A stretch of DNA of 64,000 nucleotides. Origin: Streptomyces melanogenes. Lineage in GTDB: Bacteria > Actinomycetota > Actinomycetes > Streptomycetales > Streptomycetaceae. Below are positions 16,171 through 24,923 of this stretch, one piece after another. The stretch covers positions 124,001-188,000 of the forward strand of contig NZ_BMTS01000010.1 of the NCBI RefSeq assembly GCF_014649795.1, read 5' to 3'. Under the pieces are notes generated by a model. It was not told the origin of the DNA. It worked only from the letters and a program-made list of their open reading frames with translations, and searched no databases. A program made the translations under genes and the position numbers. Within the stretch, counting starts at the first letter, position 1; every line of letters starts with the position of its first letter.

Positions 16171-17820
16171 CTACGAGACCTCGGCCCTTGCGGGACTCGC
16201 GGTGTCGGTCTCCGGCTCGCGACGCGCGCGTACGGCACGGCTCACCGCCCAGCCCAGGCCCGCGGCCGCGAGCGCCACCAGGGTCCACTCGGGCGCGGTG
16301 CCGAGCCGGGTCGCCGGGGTCTCGGAGGAGCGCAGCGGCACCTTGGCGACGAGCGAGTCGGGCGTGAACATCCTGGTCTTCTGGACGACTTCCCCGTCGG
16401 GCATGATCACCGCGCTGACCCCGCTGGTGACCGGGACGGTGACGGTCCGGCTGTGCTCGACCGCGCGCACGCGCGACATGGCGAGCTGCTGGTAGGTCAT
16501 CTCGCTGCGGTCGAAGGTCGCGTTGTTGCTCGGTACGGAGAGGATCTGCGCGCCGTGGGTGACGGTGTCGCGCACCGCCCAGTCGAACGCCGCCTCGTAG
16601 CAGGTGGCGATGCCGACCTTGGTGCCCGCCATGTCGAACACGCCGGGCTCGGTGCCTCGGCTGAAGTCCTGGCGGACCATGGAGACGTAGCCGGGGCTGA
16701 ACTGCTTGATGAAGCCGCGCAGCGGGATGTACTCGCCGAAGGGCTGGATCTGCCGCTTGTCGTAGGTGGCTCCGGGGCCCGTCTTCGGGTCCCACAGCAC
16801 CTGTTCGTTGAAGAGCTGTCCGTCGGGGCGCTCGACAACCGCGCCCACCGAGATGGGCGCGCCGATCGCCTTGGCGGCCCGGTCGATGTCGGTGTACGCC
16901 TGGGCGTCGGTGTACGGGTCGACGTCCGAGGAGTTCTCCGGCCAGAGCACGAAGTCGGGCTTGGCGGCCTTGCCCGCCTTGACCCGGTCGGCGAGCCGCA
17001 GGGTCTCCTTCACGTGGTAGTCGAGCACCGCGCGGCGCTGCTCGTTGAAGTCCAGGCCCAGGCGCGGCACATTGCCCTGGATGACGGCGACGGTGGCGGT
17101 GCCGTTCTCGGCCGCGTCGCTGACCAGCGGGGTCGCGGCGAAGGCGGCGGCGACCGGGGCGAGCAGGGTGGCCAGGGCGGCCGCCGCGGCCCCCTTGCGT
17201 ACGACTCCGGTGGCGCGCAGGCGCAGCGCCTGGCGCACGCACTCGTACAGCCCGAAGCCGCAGAGCACGACGGCGAAGCCGAGGACGGGCGTGCCGCCCA
17301 GGGCGGCGAGCGGCAGGAACACCCCGTCCGCCTGGCCGAAGGCGAGCTTGCCCCAGGGGAAGCCGCCGAACGGCACACGCGCGCGTGCCGCCTCGGAGGC
17401 GATCCACATGGCCGCGCCCCACACCGGCCATCCGGGCAGCCGCGAGACCACCGCGATCCCGGCGCCGGCGGCGGCGACCCCGATCGCCTCGATGGCCGCC
17501 AGGGCCAGCCACGGGCCGGGGCCTACCTCCACGCCCGTCCAGACGAGCAGCGGCAGCAGGAAGCCGAGCCCGAAGAGGTAGCCGAGGCCGAATCCGGCCT
17601 TCCAGGCCCGGCCGCGCAGACACCAGCCGAACAGCGCGAACGCGGGCACCGCCAGCCACCACAGGGGCCGGGGCGGGAAGCTCAGGTACAGGAGCACACC
17701 GGACAGCGCGGCCGTCGCGGGCCGTACGAGCCGGTGCAGCAGCCGACGGCCGCGCGAGGCGGTGGCGGGCTGCGGTTCGAGCTGCTCTGGCTCGGCTGTG
17801 GGGGTGGTGGTCGTGCTCAC
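16171..17820 (-). CDS. lnt: Apolipoprotein N-acyltransferase
   Basis: 549 residues from GTG 17820. Several N-terminal membrane helices (about 35-220) precede a nitrilase-fold domain and a final C-terminal helix (about 510-530). The nitrilase triad is visible: Glu in PFGEYIP or its preceding Glu in WPENSSD, Lys in YDKRQIQPFGEY, and Cys in IATCYEAAFDW. This is the architecture of Lnt, which N-acylates the lipid-modified cysteine of lipoproteins at the outer face of the membrane. Streptomyces usually carry two Lnt homologues; which one this is cannot be told. Followed eleven bases later by the Nudix gene. Upstream in-frame sequence exists but is not protein-like. Confidence 0.92.
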   Translation of the reverse strand: MSTTTTPTAEPEQLEPQPATASRGRRLLHRLVRPATAALSGVLLYLSFPPRPLWWLAVPAFALFGWCLRGRAWKAGFGLGYLFGLGFLLPLLVWTGVEVGPGPWLALAAIEAIGVAAAGAGIAVVSRLPGWPVWGAAMWIASEAARARVPFGGFPWGKLAFGQADGVFLPLAALGGTPVLGFAVVLCGFGLYECVRQALRLRATGVVRKGAAAAALATLLAPVAAAFAATPLVSDAAENGTATVAVIQGNVPRLGLDFNEQRRAVLDYHVKETLRLADRVKAGKAAKPDFVLWPENSSDVDPYTDAQAYTDIDRAAKAIGAPISVGAVVERPDGQLFNEQVLWDPKTGPGATYDKRQIQPFGEYIPLRGFIKQFSPGYVSMVRQDFSRGTEPGVFDMAGTKVGIATCYEAAFDWAVRDTVTHGAQILSVPSNNATFDRSEMTYQQLAMSRVRAVEHSRTVTVPVTSGVSAVIMPDGEVVQKTRMFTPDSLVAKVPLRSSETPATRLGTAPEWTLVALAAAGLGWAVSRAVRARREPETDTASPARAEVS

Positions 17821-17921
17821 CCGGCGGAGTCTACGGCCGCGCGCTGTGCCTGCGTCAGACCGGTTCGTACAGTAACCGTCCATATGCGCACGATCACCGT
17901 CGATGTGCGGGCGATTGCTAC

Positions 17922-17993
17922 GTCCGCACGCGTACGGACATCGGAGCGCACCCCTGCCGGAACGTTTCCGCACGATCTGTACCCAGATCGTGC
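17922..17993. promoter_or_regulatory. Inverted repeats in the divergent lnt / O-antigen-ligase-like intergenic region
   Basis: Two palindromes occupy the 222-bp divergent gap. At 17922-17939 GTCCGCACGCGTACGGAC is a palindrome with one mismatched pair. At 17970-17993 the 9-bp arms GCACGATCT and AGATCGTGC are perfect, six bases apart. Between them, 17959-17969 reads GGAACGTTTCC, a near-palindrome with a LacI-like CG core. They could be operators for either gene or a 5' UTR hairpin of the rightward gene, whose ATG is 49 bases downstream. Confidence 0.5.
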
Positions 17994-18042
17994 CCGGCGC
18001 CACTACGGTGTGCGAAGTCCGTCAGACGGCCGGGGGGCGGGG

Positions 18043-19104
18043 ATGAGCGCATCGACAGGCCGGTCCGCCGCACCCGAGCGCCGGGCCGGGCCCGATCTCG
18101 TCGGCGTCCTGGTGCTGGGCGCCTGCGCGGGCTGGTCACTGGTCGCGGCGGCGGGACGGGAGGCCCGGCCCGAGGGCGTGCTCCTCGCGGTGCTCGCGGT
18201 GGCCGCCGGGTACGCGCTGGGCCGGATCAGCGGCAGTCTGGTGCCGGTGGCGGCCGCGACCTGCGCCGCGACGGCGGGCCTGCTCCTGGCGTACGCCTCC
18301 AGGGACGGCGTCCCCGGCGCCACCGTGGACCCGCTCCCGGGCCACATCGGCGTCTCGGCCGCGCTTCCCGCACTCGCCGCGGGCGCGGCCTGCTGCGGCG
18401 CCTGGGCGGCCCGTACGGCGGTCGTCCGCCTCGCGCTGCGGCTGCTCGCCGTGGGGTGCGCGGGCACGGCCCTCGCGCTCGGGTCGGCGGCGGGCTGCGC
18501 GGCGGCGCTCGGCGTCCTGCTGTGCTCTCTGGCGGCGGCCCGGATGCGGCACCGGACCGTGGGCCTCGCGGGGCTCGCGGCGGTCGCCGCGCTGGTCGCG
18601 GTGGGGTCGGTCGCCGTGGCCGAGGACGTACTGCCCGACGGGCTCACCGTCTCTCTGGAGGGCCAGCTCACTCCGGAGCGCGTGCTGCTGTGGCGGGACG
18701 CGGTGCAGCTGGCCGAGGACCATCCCGTACGGGGAACCGGGCCCGACCGGTTCGGCGGCCTCAGCCCGGTGGCGCGGCAGTCCCCGGTCGCCGCCGGCAA
18801 GCCGCACTCCGCCCTGCTCCAGCAGGCGGCGGAGCAGGGCGTGGTGGGAGCCACGCTGCTCGGGGCCACCTACGGCTGGATCCTGTACGCGCTGTGGCGC
18901 TCGCCCCGGTCCGCACCCGTCGTCCTCACGGCGGGGGCCGCGCTCACCGCGCTGGCCGCCTTCGCCTGCGTCGGCAACGCACTGAGCTTCACCCCGGTGA
19001 CGATGGGCGCGGGCCTGCTGGCGGGCCTGGCCACGGCACGGCCGCCGGGGGACGGGCAGCAAGGGGCGGAGCCGGGTGTGGGCGTCGTGCACGCGCGTGG
19101 GTGA
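18043..19104 (+). CDS. O-antigen ligase / Wzy-like polytopic membrane protein
   Basis: 353 residues, about nine to ten membrane helices. Between helices lies an extracytoplasmic loop with the WaaL/Wzy pattern: WRDAVQLAEDHPVRGTGPDRFG followed by KPHSALLQQAAEQGVVGATLLG. That hP..G.G...F...H...L....E.G..G arrangement is the Wzy_C/O-antigen ligase signature. Such enzymes join lipid-linked glycans; in Streptomyces their substrates are usually unknown cell-envelope polysaccharides. The ATG at 18043 is preceded only by a G-rich tract. No glycan-synthesis cluster is adjacent, although an HpnB-type glycosyltransferase lies 1.5 kb away. Confidence 0.8.
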   Translation: MSASTGRSAAPERRAGPDLVGVLVLGACAGWSLVAAAGREARPEGVLLAVLAVAAGYALGRISGSLVPVAAATCAATAGLLLAYASRDGVPGATVDPLPGHIGVSAALPALAAGAACCGAWAARTAVVRLALRLLAVGCAGTALALGSAAGCAAALGVLLCSLAAARMRHRTVGLAGLAAVAALVAVGSVAVAEDVLPDGLTVSLEGQLTPERVLLWRDAVQLAEDHPVRGTGPDRFGGLSPVARQSPVAAGKPHSALLQQAAEQGVVGATLLGATYGWILYALWRSPRSAPVVLTAGAALTALAAFACVGNALSFTPVTMGAGLLAGLATARPPGDGQQGAEPGVGVVHARG

Positions 19105-19155
19105 AGCAGTCTGAGGAGAAGGCCTACGCGCGCGTGGCTGAAGACCGCGAGGTGA

Positions 19156-19734
19156 TCAGGCCTCGGCGTGCTTGGTGGTGCCCAGCAGGCTCAGGCGGTC
19201 GCGGATGACACGGACCGCCGCCTCGGCGTCGTCCACCGTCACGGTGAAGACACGGCCGTCGCCGAGCCGCAGCACCAGGCCCTCGCCTCGGCGTACGACG
19301 ACCGCGGTGCCCTTCTCGGGGCGCCAGCGGTAGCCCCAGCCGCCCCACTGGCGCGGGGTGACGCGGGGCGCGAAGTCCGCGCCCACCACGTCGTCGAGCG
19401 GGATCCGGCGGCGCGGCAGGCCGATGTGGCCGCAGCGCACTTCGAGGGAGTCGTCGTCGACCTTCACGGCCACATGGACGAAGGCGAGCGTTCCGTAGAT
19501 CACCAGGAGCCCGGCCGCGACGCAGCCGATCACCGACATCAGCAGCGGGGCGGTGCCGGACGTCCAATTGGAGTCGACGGCGAGCTCGACGCCGAGCGCC
19601 ACACAGGCCGCGCCACCGGCGGCGAGCAGCCACTGGACGCGGTTGGTCGCGCGACCGGTCCAGAGCGCCGGCTGCGGGGCGAGCGCCGGAGCACCACTGT
19701 CGTGCGCCGGGGGCTCGGGGGGGAATTCCCTCAT
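19156..19734 (-). CDS. PH-domain membrane protein
   Basis: 192 residues from ATG 19734 (MREFPPEPP). Two membrane helices (about 42-60 and 70-92) are followed by a bacterial PH-like domain (about 95-185: VKVDDDSLEVRCGHIGLPRRRIPLDDV, then RWRPEKGTAVVVRRGEGLVLRLGDG). This is the typical DUF3093/PH-like layout of actinobacteria, role unknown. A TAGTCT hexamer sits seven bases before the ATG on the minus strand and no Shine-Dalgarno is present, so a leaderless mRNA is likely. Convergent with the O-antigen-ligase-like gene. Confidence 0.8.
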   Translation of the reverse strand: MREFPPEPPAHDSGAPALAPQPALWTGRATNRVQWLLAAGGAACVALGVELAVDSNWTSGTAPLLMSVIGCVAAGLLVIYGTLAFVHVAVKVDDDSLEVRCGHIGLPRRRIPLDDVVGADFAPRVTPRQWGGWGYRWRPEKGTAVVVRRGEGLVLRLGDGRVFTVTVDDAEAAVRVIRDRLSLLGTTKHAEA

Positions 19735-19800
19735 GCCTAGCAGACTACTCAGAATCCACAGAAGCGGCAGTGACCCCACTCTCAGTGAGCGGAACCACGT

Positions 19801-20586
19801 TCAGTGAGCGGGCGTGACCGCCTGGAGCAGCAGGCCTTCCGGGTAGCCGAGCGCGGGGTCCGGGAGCGCGGCGGTCCTCCCGCTGAGCAGCACGGTCACG
19901 CTGCCGGTGGGCGCCGCGTCGGGGGCGGCTTCCGCGCCGATCCGGCGCAGCGCCTGGGCGGCGACCGCCGACGCGCTGCCGTACAGACCGGGCGCGGGCA
20001 GACCGGGCTGCCGCACGGCGGCACGCACCCGCTCGGCGACCAGCTCGTAATGGGTGCAGCCCAGGACGACGTCCCTTACATCCTGGGGGGTCCGATCGGC
20101 CGCCGCGGCGATGGCCAGCTCGATGGCGGGCTCGTCGCCGTGCTCGATCGCGTCCGCGAGCCCGGGGCAGGGGACCTCGGTGACCTCGACGCCGTCGGCG
20201 AACTCACGGATCAGCCCGCGCTGGTAGGGGCTGCCGGTGGTGGCCGGGGTGGCCCAGATGGCGACGGGGCCGCCCGCGGCGGCGGCCGGCTTGATCGCCG
20301 GTACGGTGCCGATCACCGGGATCCGCGGCTCCAGTTCGGCGCGCAGCGCCACAAGCGCGTGCACCGAGGCGGTGTTGCAGGCCACGATCAGGGCGTCCGG
20401 ACCGAGCTCGGCGGCGGCGCGTGCCACGGCGAGCGCGCGCTCGGTGACCTCCTCCGGCGTGTGCGGGCCCCACGGCATGGTGTCCGGGGCGGAGGAGAGG
20501 ACGAGGTCGGCGTCCGGCCGCAGCCGGCGCACGGCGGCGGCGGCCGCCAGCAGGCCGATTCCGGAGTCCATGAGCGCGATCTTCAC
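19801..20586 (-). CDS. Aspartate/glutamate racemase family protein (MurI-like)
   Basis: 262 residues from GTG 20586 (VKIALMDSGIG). Both catalytic cysteines of the two-base racemases are present, in VACNTAS (about 78) and LGCTHYE (about 189), together with the N-terminal DSGIG that mirrors DSGVGG of glutamate racemase. The fold produces D-glutamate for peptidoglycan in MurI, but the loop after DSGIG (LLAAAAAVRRLRPDAD) differs from standard MurI, so a paralogue acting on another amino acid is possible. The 58-bp gap to the divergent glycosyltransferase gene leaves room only for overlapping promoters. Confidence 0.82.
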   Translation of the reverse strand: MKIALMDSGIGLLAAAAAVRRLRPDADLVLSSAPDTMPWGPHTPEEVTERALAVARAAAELGPDALIVACNTASVHALVALRAELEPRIPVIGTVPAIKPAAAAGGPVAIWATPATTGSPYQRGLIREFADGVEVTEVPCPGLADAIEHGDEPAIELAIAAAADRTPQDVRDVVLGCTHYELVAERVRAAVRQPGLPAPGLYGSASAVAAQALRRIGAEAAPDAAPTGSVTVLLSGRTAALPDPALGYPEGLLLQAVTPAH

Positions 20587-20644
20587 CCGGTCACCATAGT
20601 CGACCGCCCTTGCGCACCCGCTCAGGTGGTGCAGACTGCGGCGG

Positions 20645-21820
20645 ATGAGCGCCCTCGCATGGATCGCCGTGGTGTCACTGGCCTGCTGGCTCTGGCTGCT
20701 GCTCGGACAGGGCTTCTTCTGGCGCACGGACCAGCGGCTGCCCGCCCGTTCCGCCCCGGTGGACTGGCCGTATGTCGCCGTCGTCGTACCGGCCAGGGAC
20801 GAGGCGCAGGTGCTGCCGCGCAGCCTGCCCACCCTGCTCGCCCAGGACTATCCGGGCGAGGCGGAGATCTTCCTGGTCGACGACGGCAGTTCGGACGGCA
20901 CGGCCGAGCTGGCGCGGGCGCTGGCCGCGCGCGAGGCGTGCGCGCTGCCGCTGACCGTGGTCGAGCCCGGCGAGCCCGAGCCAGGCTGGACCGGGAAGCT
21001 GTGGGCGCTGCGCCAGGGCATCGCGCTGGCCCGCGCGCGCGAGCCCGAGTACCTGCTGCTCACCGACGCCGACATCGCCCATGAGCCGGACAGCCTGCGG
21101 GAGTTGGTGGCCGCCGCCCGCTCCAACGGGCTCGACCTGGTGTCGCAGATGGCGCGGCTGCGCGTGGCCAGCGGCTGGGAGCGGCTGGTGGTGCCCGCCT
21201 TCGTCTACTTCTTCGCGCAGCTGTACCCCTTCCGCTGGATCAACACCCCGGGGGCGCGCACGGCGGCCGCGGCGGGCGGCTGCGTGCTGCTGCGGACGGA
21301 GGCCGCCGAGCGGGCGCGGATCCCGGAGTCGGTGCGCCAGGCGGTCATCGACGACGTGTCGGTGGCGCGCGCGGTGAGCCGCTCGGGCGGGCGGATCTGG
21401 CTCGGCCTGGCGGAGCGCGTCGACAGCGTGCGCCCCTACCCGCGCCTCGCCGACCTGTGGCGGATGGTCGCGCGCAGCGCGTACGCCCAGCTGCGGCACA
21501 GTCCGGCCCTGCTGCTCGGGACGGTGGCGGGGCTCGCGCTGATCTATCTAGCTCCCCCGGTCGCGCTCTTCGTCGGGATGGCGCGGCACGACGCCGTGGC
21601 GGGCTGGGCGGGCGGGCTCGCGTGGCTGGTGATGGCCGGGACGTACGTACCGATACTGCGGTACTACCGGCAGCCGCTGCTGCTCGCGCCGCTGCTGCCG
21701 TTCACCGCGCTGCTGTATCTGTTGATGACGGTGGACTCCGCCGTCCAGCACTACCGGGGGCGCGGGGCAGCGTGGAAGGGGCGCACTTATGCGCGCCCGG
21801 AGGCGACACCGAACCAGTGA
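20645..21820 (+). CDS. Family 2 glycosyltransferase, HpnB-like
   Basis: 391 residues. An N-terminal helix (about 5-23) is followed by a GT-A domain: VAVVVPARDEAQVLPRSLPT, VDDGSSDGT near 82-90, LTDADIAH as the DxD-type motif near 140, and a catalytic Asp in IDDVSVAR near 238. Two to three C-terminal helices follow (about 285-365). The sequence pattern FVYFFAQLYPFRWIN and GGCVLLR is that of glycosyltransferases annotated HpnB, found with hopanoid genes; no other hopanoid gene is in this window, so the role is open. The enzyme should face the cytoplasm, membrane-anchored. Confidence 0.87.
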   Translation: MSALAWIAVVSLACWLWLLLGQGFFWRTDQRLPARSAPVDWPYVAVVVPARDEAQVLPRSLPTLLAQDYPGEAEIFLVDDGSSDGTAELARALAAREACALPLTVVEPGEPEPGWTGKLWALRQGIALARAREPEYLLLTDADIAHEPDSLRELVAAARSNGLDLVSQMARLRVASGWERLVVPAFVYFFAQLYPFRWINTPGARTAAAAGGCVLLRTEAAERARIPESVRQAVIDDVSVARAVSRSGGRIWLGLAERVDSVRPYPRLADLWRMVARSAYAQLRHSPALLLGTVAGLALIYLAPPVALFVGMARHDAVAGWAGGLAWLVMAGTYVPILRYYRQPLLLAPLLPFTALLYLLMTVDSAVQHYRGRGAAWKGRTYARPEATPNQ

Positions 21821-21881
21821 GCCGGGCCGGGCCGCCGCGCTCCAACTCGTTCCGACCGCCCGAACCGCGCCCACGCGCGCG

Positions 21882-23186
21882 TCATTTGCGCCCGGGTGTC
21901 CAGTTCATTCCCCACCCGTACTCCTTGTCGATGGTGCGCTGCGGGCTGACGCCGCGCGCGGGCACCAGATAGCGGGCCTCGCGCTGGACGACGAGGTCGC
22001 CCCCGTTGTTGGTGAGCAGCGCGAGGGCGCAGACCGTGGAGGGCACGGTGCACTCGTCGAGCGAGAAGTCGATCGCCGCCCCGTGCTGGGGCTGGAGGGT
22101 GACCGTGGCGTGCAGGTCGGCGAAGCTGCGCGCCCCCTCGTAGATCGTCACGAAGATCAGTACGCGGCGGAGCTGGTCCTTGTGGTCGAGGTTGACCGTG
22201 AGGTTCTCGCCGGAGGTGACGGCGCCGGTGCGGTCGTCGCCGTCGAGGTGGATGTACGGGGGGCGGCTGAGCGAGCCGAAGGCGTTGCCCAGCGCCTGCA
22301 CGACGCCCTTGCGGCCGTCCGCGAGCTCGTAGAGGGCGCACAGGTCGAGGTCGAGATCGGCGTGGTTGGCGACGGCCCGCCCGAGCTTGGCGCCCCAGCC
22401 GCTGAACTGCTTGCGCATCTGCCAGTTGAGGTTGACCCGCAGCGCCCCCGAGCTGCCGCCCTGCTTGGCCAGCGAGACCGTGGGGGCCGCCTTGGTCAGG
22501 GTCACCTTGGACAGGCGTACGGGGGTGGGCGCGGGCGGCGCGGCGGGGGGCGGCGGGGCGGCTGCCGGGAAGGCGGGGACGGTCGTCGCGGGGGCGGGGG
22601 CGGGGGCGGGTGGAGTCGGCGGGGCGGTCGCCGGGACGGGGGCCGGCGCCGGGACCGGCCGGTCGACCGTGATGCCGAAGTCCGTTGCCAGCCCTTCGAG
22701 TCCGGAGTCGTATCCCTGGCCCACCGCGCGGAACTTCCACGCGCCCTGGCGCCGGTAGAGCTCGCCCAGGATGAACGCCGTCTCCACGGTCGCGTCCGCG
22801 CTGTCGAAGCGGGCGAGCTCCGCGCCGCTCGCCGCGTCCAGGACCCGGATGCTCAGCCCCGGCACGCGGCCAAACGTTCCGCCGTCGGCGGAGGCGGCCA
22901 GCACCACGCGCTCCACATCGGGCTCCACGCGCGCGAGGTCGACGAAGAGCGTGTCCGTGACACCGTCCGGCGAGCTCCGCTTGCCCTCGTGCCGCACCGC
23001 GCCGGAGGCGTGCGCGGGCTGGTTGTAGAAGACGAAGTCCGCGTCGGAGCGGACCTTCCCGGTGCCCGACGCGATCAGCAGGGCCGAGGCGTCGGCGTCC
23101 GGCACCCCGGGACCAAAACGCCAGGCCAATTCGACGCGTACGGCCGGCGCCGGCACCGGAACATTGGACCCTTTAAGCATGGACAT
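21882..23186 (-). CDS. Tellurium-resistance TerD-TerA fusion protein
   Basis: 434 residues from ATG 23186 (MSMLKGSNVPV). Residues about 1-165 are a TerD domain (VRVELAWRFG, DADASALLIAS, DFVFYNQPAHASGAVRH, DTLFVDLARVEP). A Pro/Ala-rich linker spans about 175-235. The C-terminal half (about 245-434) resembles TerA: LNWQMRKQFSGWGAKLGRAVA, DLDLCALYELADGRKGVVQ, PPYIHLDGDDRTG, EYGWGMNWTP. Ter proteins bind calcium and form membrane-associated stress complexes in bacteria; tellurite resistance is only one reported phenotype. Streptomyces have many such paralogues, some tied to development. An upstream ATG at 23198 is also in frame. Confidence 0.88.
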   Translation of the reverse strand: MSMLKGSNVPVPAPAVRVELAWRFGPGVPDADASALLIASGTGKVRSDADFVFYNQPAHASGAVRHEGKRSSPDGVTDTLFVDLARVEPDVERVVLAASADGGTFGRVPGLSIRVLDAASGAELARFDSADATVETAFILGELYRRQGAWKFRAVGQGYDSGLEGLATDFGITVDRPVPAPAPVPATAPPTPPAPAPAPATTVPAFPAAAPPPPAAPPAPTPVRLSKVTLTKAAPTVSLAKQGGSSGALRVNLNWQMRKQFSGWGAKLGRAVANHADLDLDLCALYELADGRKGVVQALGNAFGSLSRPPYIHLDGDDRTGAVTSGENLTVNLDHKDQLRRVLIFVTIYEGARSFADLHATVTLQPQHGAAIDFSLDECTVPSTVCALALLTNNGGDLVVQREARYLVPARGVSPQRTIDKEYGWGMNWTPGRK

Positions 23187-23417
23187 GCTCGCCCCCATCG
23201 CGAGTCGGGGTGCCGAAAGATTTTCCGCACCGTCAACCTAAACCCCGGCGGACCTTCCGGCACCCGCCGGTAACCCCTCCCGAGCTCGCCCTTTACAGGA
23301 TCCGTACGCTCCCGGGCGACCGATTTTCCCATGTTCGCTCGCATTGGGGACGTGCGGTCACTCCGAACCCGTAAAACAACCCTCTTATCGGGCTCCACAA
23401 CGACCACATCGTGGGCT

Positions 23418-23423
23418 TAACTT
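23418..23423 (+). promoter_or_regulatory. Possible -10 element for DUF6643 gene
   Basis: TAACTT lies seven bases before the ATG at 23431, and the mRNA has no Shine-Dalgarno, so a leaderless start is plausible. The candidate -35 (TCCACA) is weak. The 244-bp gap to the divergent TerD gene shows nothing else I can name. Confidence 0.3.
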
Positions 23424-23430
23424 ATGTGCC

Positions 23431-23883
23431 ATGACCTCCCCCCGCTCCACCTATGGCGGCGGTTACTACTCCGCGCCGTCCTTCCCGGACACCCCCATCT
23501 ACGACTCCCTCGTCGCAGAGCGGGGCACGCCTCAGATCGCCCCGATCCGAGTGCCTTCCCTGTACGACACCGGCAGCAGCTATCTGCCGGCCCTCCCGGC
23601 CGCGCTCCCCGCCCTGCCCGCCGGTCCCTCCCAGCAGCCCGCGTACGCCTCGTCGTACGGCTACCAGCAGGCGCCGCAGCCGATGCCGCTGCAGCAGGCG
23701 CCCGCGCCCTACATCCCGCAGCAGACCGCGGCCCCGCGCGGCTACCCGGGCCCGCAGGCCCAGCAGCAGCGCCCGATGGGCCCGACCGGCTACGAGGCGA
23801 TGCGCCCGGCGGCCCCGCGCCCCGCGCCCGCCCCGGCGCCGTACGACGGCTACAACCAGCCGTACCAGAACACGGGGTACTGA
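23431..23883 (+). CDS. DUF6643 family low-complexity protein
   Basis: 150 residues. A well-defined N-terminus (MTSPRSTYGGGYYSAPSF, PDTPIYDSLVAERGTPQIAP, IRVPSLYDTGSSYLPALP) leads into a Pro/Gln/Ala/Tyr-rich tail ending in QPYQNTGY. No membrane helix, signal peptide or enzymatic motif is present. The N-terminal block is shared by a small protein conserved across Streptomyces and annotated DUF6643; its role is unknown. The low-complexity tail suggests a disordered or scaffold-like protein. It is divergent from the TerD-TerA gene and is followed 64 bases later by a MOSC protein. Confidence 0.8.
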   Translation: MTSPRSTYGGGYYSAPSFPDTPIYDSLVAERGTPQIAPIRVPSLYDTGSSYLPALPAALPALPAGPSQQPAYASSYGYQQAPQPMPLQQAPAPYIPQQTAAPRGYPGPQAQQQRPMGPTGYEAMRPAAPRPAPAPAPYDGYNQPYQNTGY

Positions 23884-23947
23884 GCGGGGCCGCCCGCCGC
23901 TCCACCGCGTTCGACCGGATGTCCGAGGCGGCTGGCAGGATTGGCTC

Positions 23948-24781
23948 ATGGAGAGTCCGATTCAGCCCGTCGTGCGCCACATCAACGTCTACCCCGTCAA
24001 GTCGGTCGGGGGGTACCGACTCGACGAGGTGCCGGTCGAACCGTGGGGCCCGGCCGGCGACCGCCGCTGGATGGTCGTCGACGCCGCCGGGAAGGCCGTG
24101 ACCCAACGCGAGCAGGCGCGGCTCGCGTTGGCCGCCGCCCGTGCGCTGCCGGACGGCTCCGTCCGGCTGTCCGCGCCGGGCCGGGAGGATCTGACCGTCG
24201 CCGTGCCGGAGCCGATCGGCGCGAGCGCGGTGACGCTCTTCGGCAAGAAGGTCGAGGCGATAGCCGCCGACGAGAGCGCGCACCAGTGGCTCAGCGAGTA
24301 CCTCGGGGTGGAGGTCGGGCTGGTCCACCTCGACGATCCCGCGACCCGGCGGCCGATCGACCCGGACTTCGCGCTGCCCGGCGAGACGGTGAGCTTCGCC
24401 GACGGCTTCCCGCTCCTGATCGCCACCACCGCCTCGCTGGAGGCGCTGAACTCGCTGATCGCGCAGGGCGGTCAGCCGCACGAGGGCCCGCTCCCGATGA
24501 ACCGGTTCCGCCCCAACGTCGTCGTCGACGGCACCGAGGCGTGGGCCGAGGACCACTGGTCGCGAATCGCGATCGGCGAGGTCGTCTTCCGGGTCGCCAA
24601 GCCCTGCGGGCGCTGTGTCGTCACCACCACGAACCAGGAGACGGCCGAGCGCGGCCGCGAGCCGCTGCGCACCCTGGGCCGCCACCGCCGCTTCGGCACC
24701 AAGCTCGTTTTCGGGCAGAACGTCGTCCCCGAGGGCACCGGCGTCATCCGCACCGGTGATCCCGTGCGCGTTCTCGCGTAA
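23948..24781 (+). CDS. MOSC-domain molybdenum-cofactor protein (mARC-like)
   Basis: 277 residues. An N-terminal beta-barrel domain (VRHINVYPVKSVGGYRLDEV, GPAGDRRWMVVD) is followed by the MOSC domain (about 120-270: FPLLIATTASLEALNSLI, MNRFRPNVVVDG, AWAEDHWSRIAIGEVVFRVA). The conserved cysteine that ligates molybdenum is present in KPCGRCVVTT (about 222). The YPVKS start and overall length match the mARC/YcbX group, which reduces N-hydroxylated compounds using molybdenum cofactor and an external electron donor. It probably forms a separate unit from DUF6643. Confidence 0.9.
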   Translation: MESPIQPVVRHINVYPVKSVGGYRLDEVPVEPWGPAGDRRWMVVDAAGKAVTQREQARLALAAARALPDGSVRLSAPGREDLTVAVPEPIGASAVTLFGKKVEAIAADESAHQWLSEYLGVEVGLVHLDDPATRRPIDPDFALPGETVSFADGFPLLIATTASLEALNSLIAQGGQPHEGPLPMNRFRPNVVVDGTEAWAEDHWSRIAIGEVVFRVAKPCGRCVVTTTNQETAERGREPLRTLGRHRRFGTKLVFGQNVVPEGTGVIRTGDPVRVLA

Positions 24782-24923
24782 GCCGCCCGTCCGCGGGAAC
24801 TCGTGGGGACAGCGGACGCGTTGTGCGGGAGGGGGCTCGGGTGACGTTGCTCTCTCTTGGGCCCGCTCGCGCGTAGGGCGCACCGCAGGGGGCCAGGACG
24901 CAAGCGGAAGGGGGTGCGATTCA

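Noticed and set aside
15892..18042. Long plus-strand frame running into the O-antigen-ligase-like gene
   Set aside because: Antisense to the Nudix and lnt genes; the protein-like part begins only at ATG 18043.
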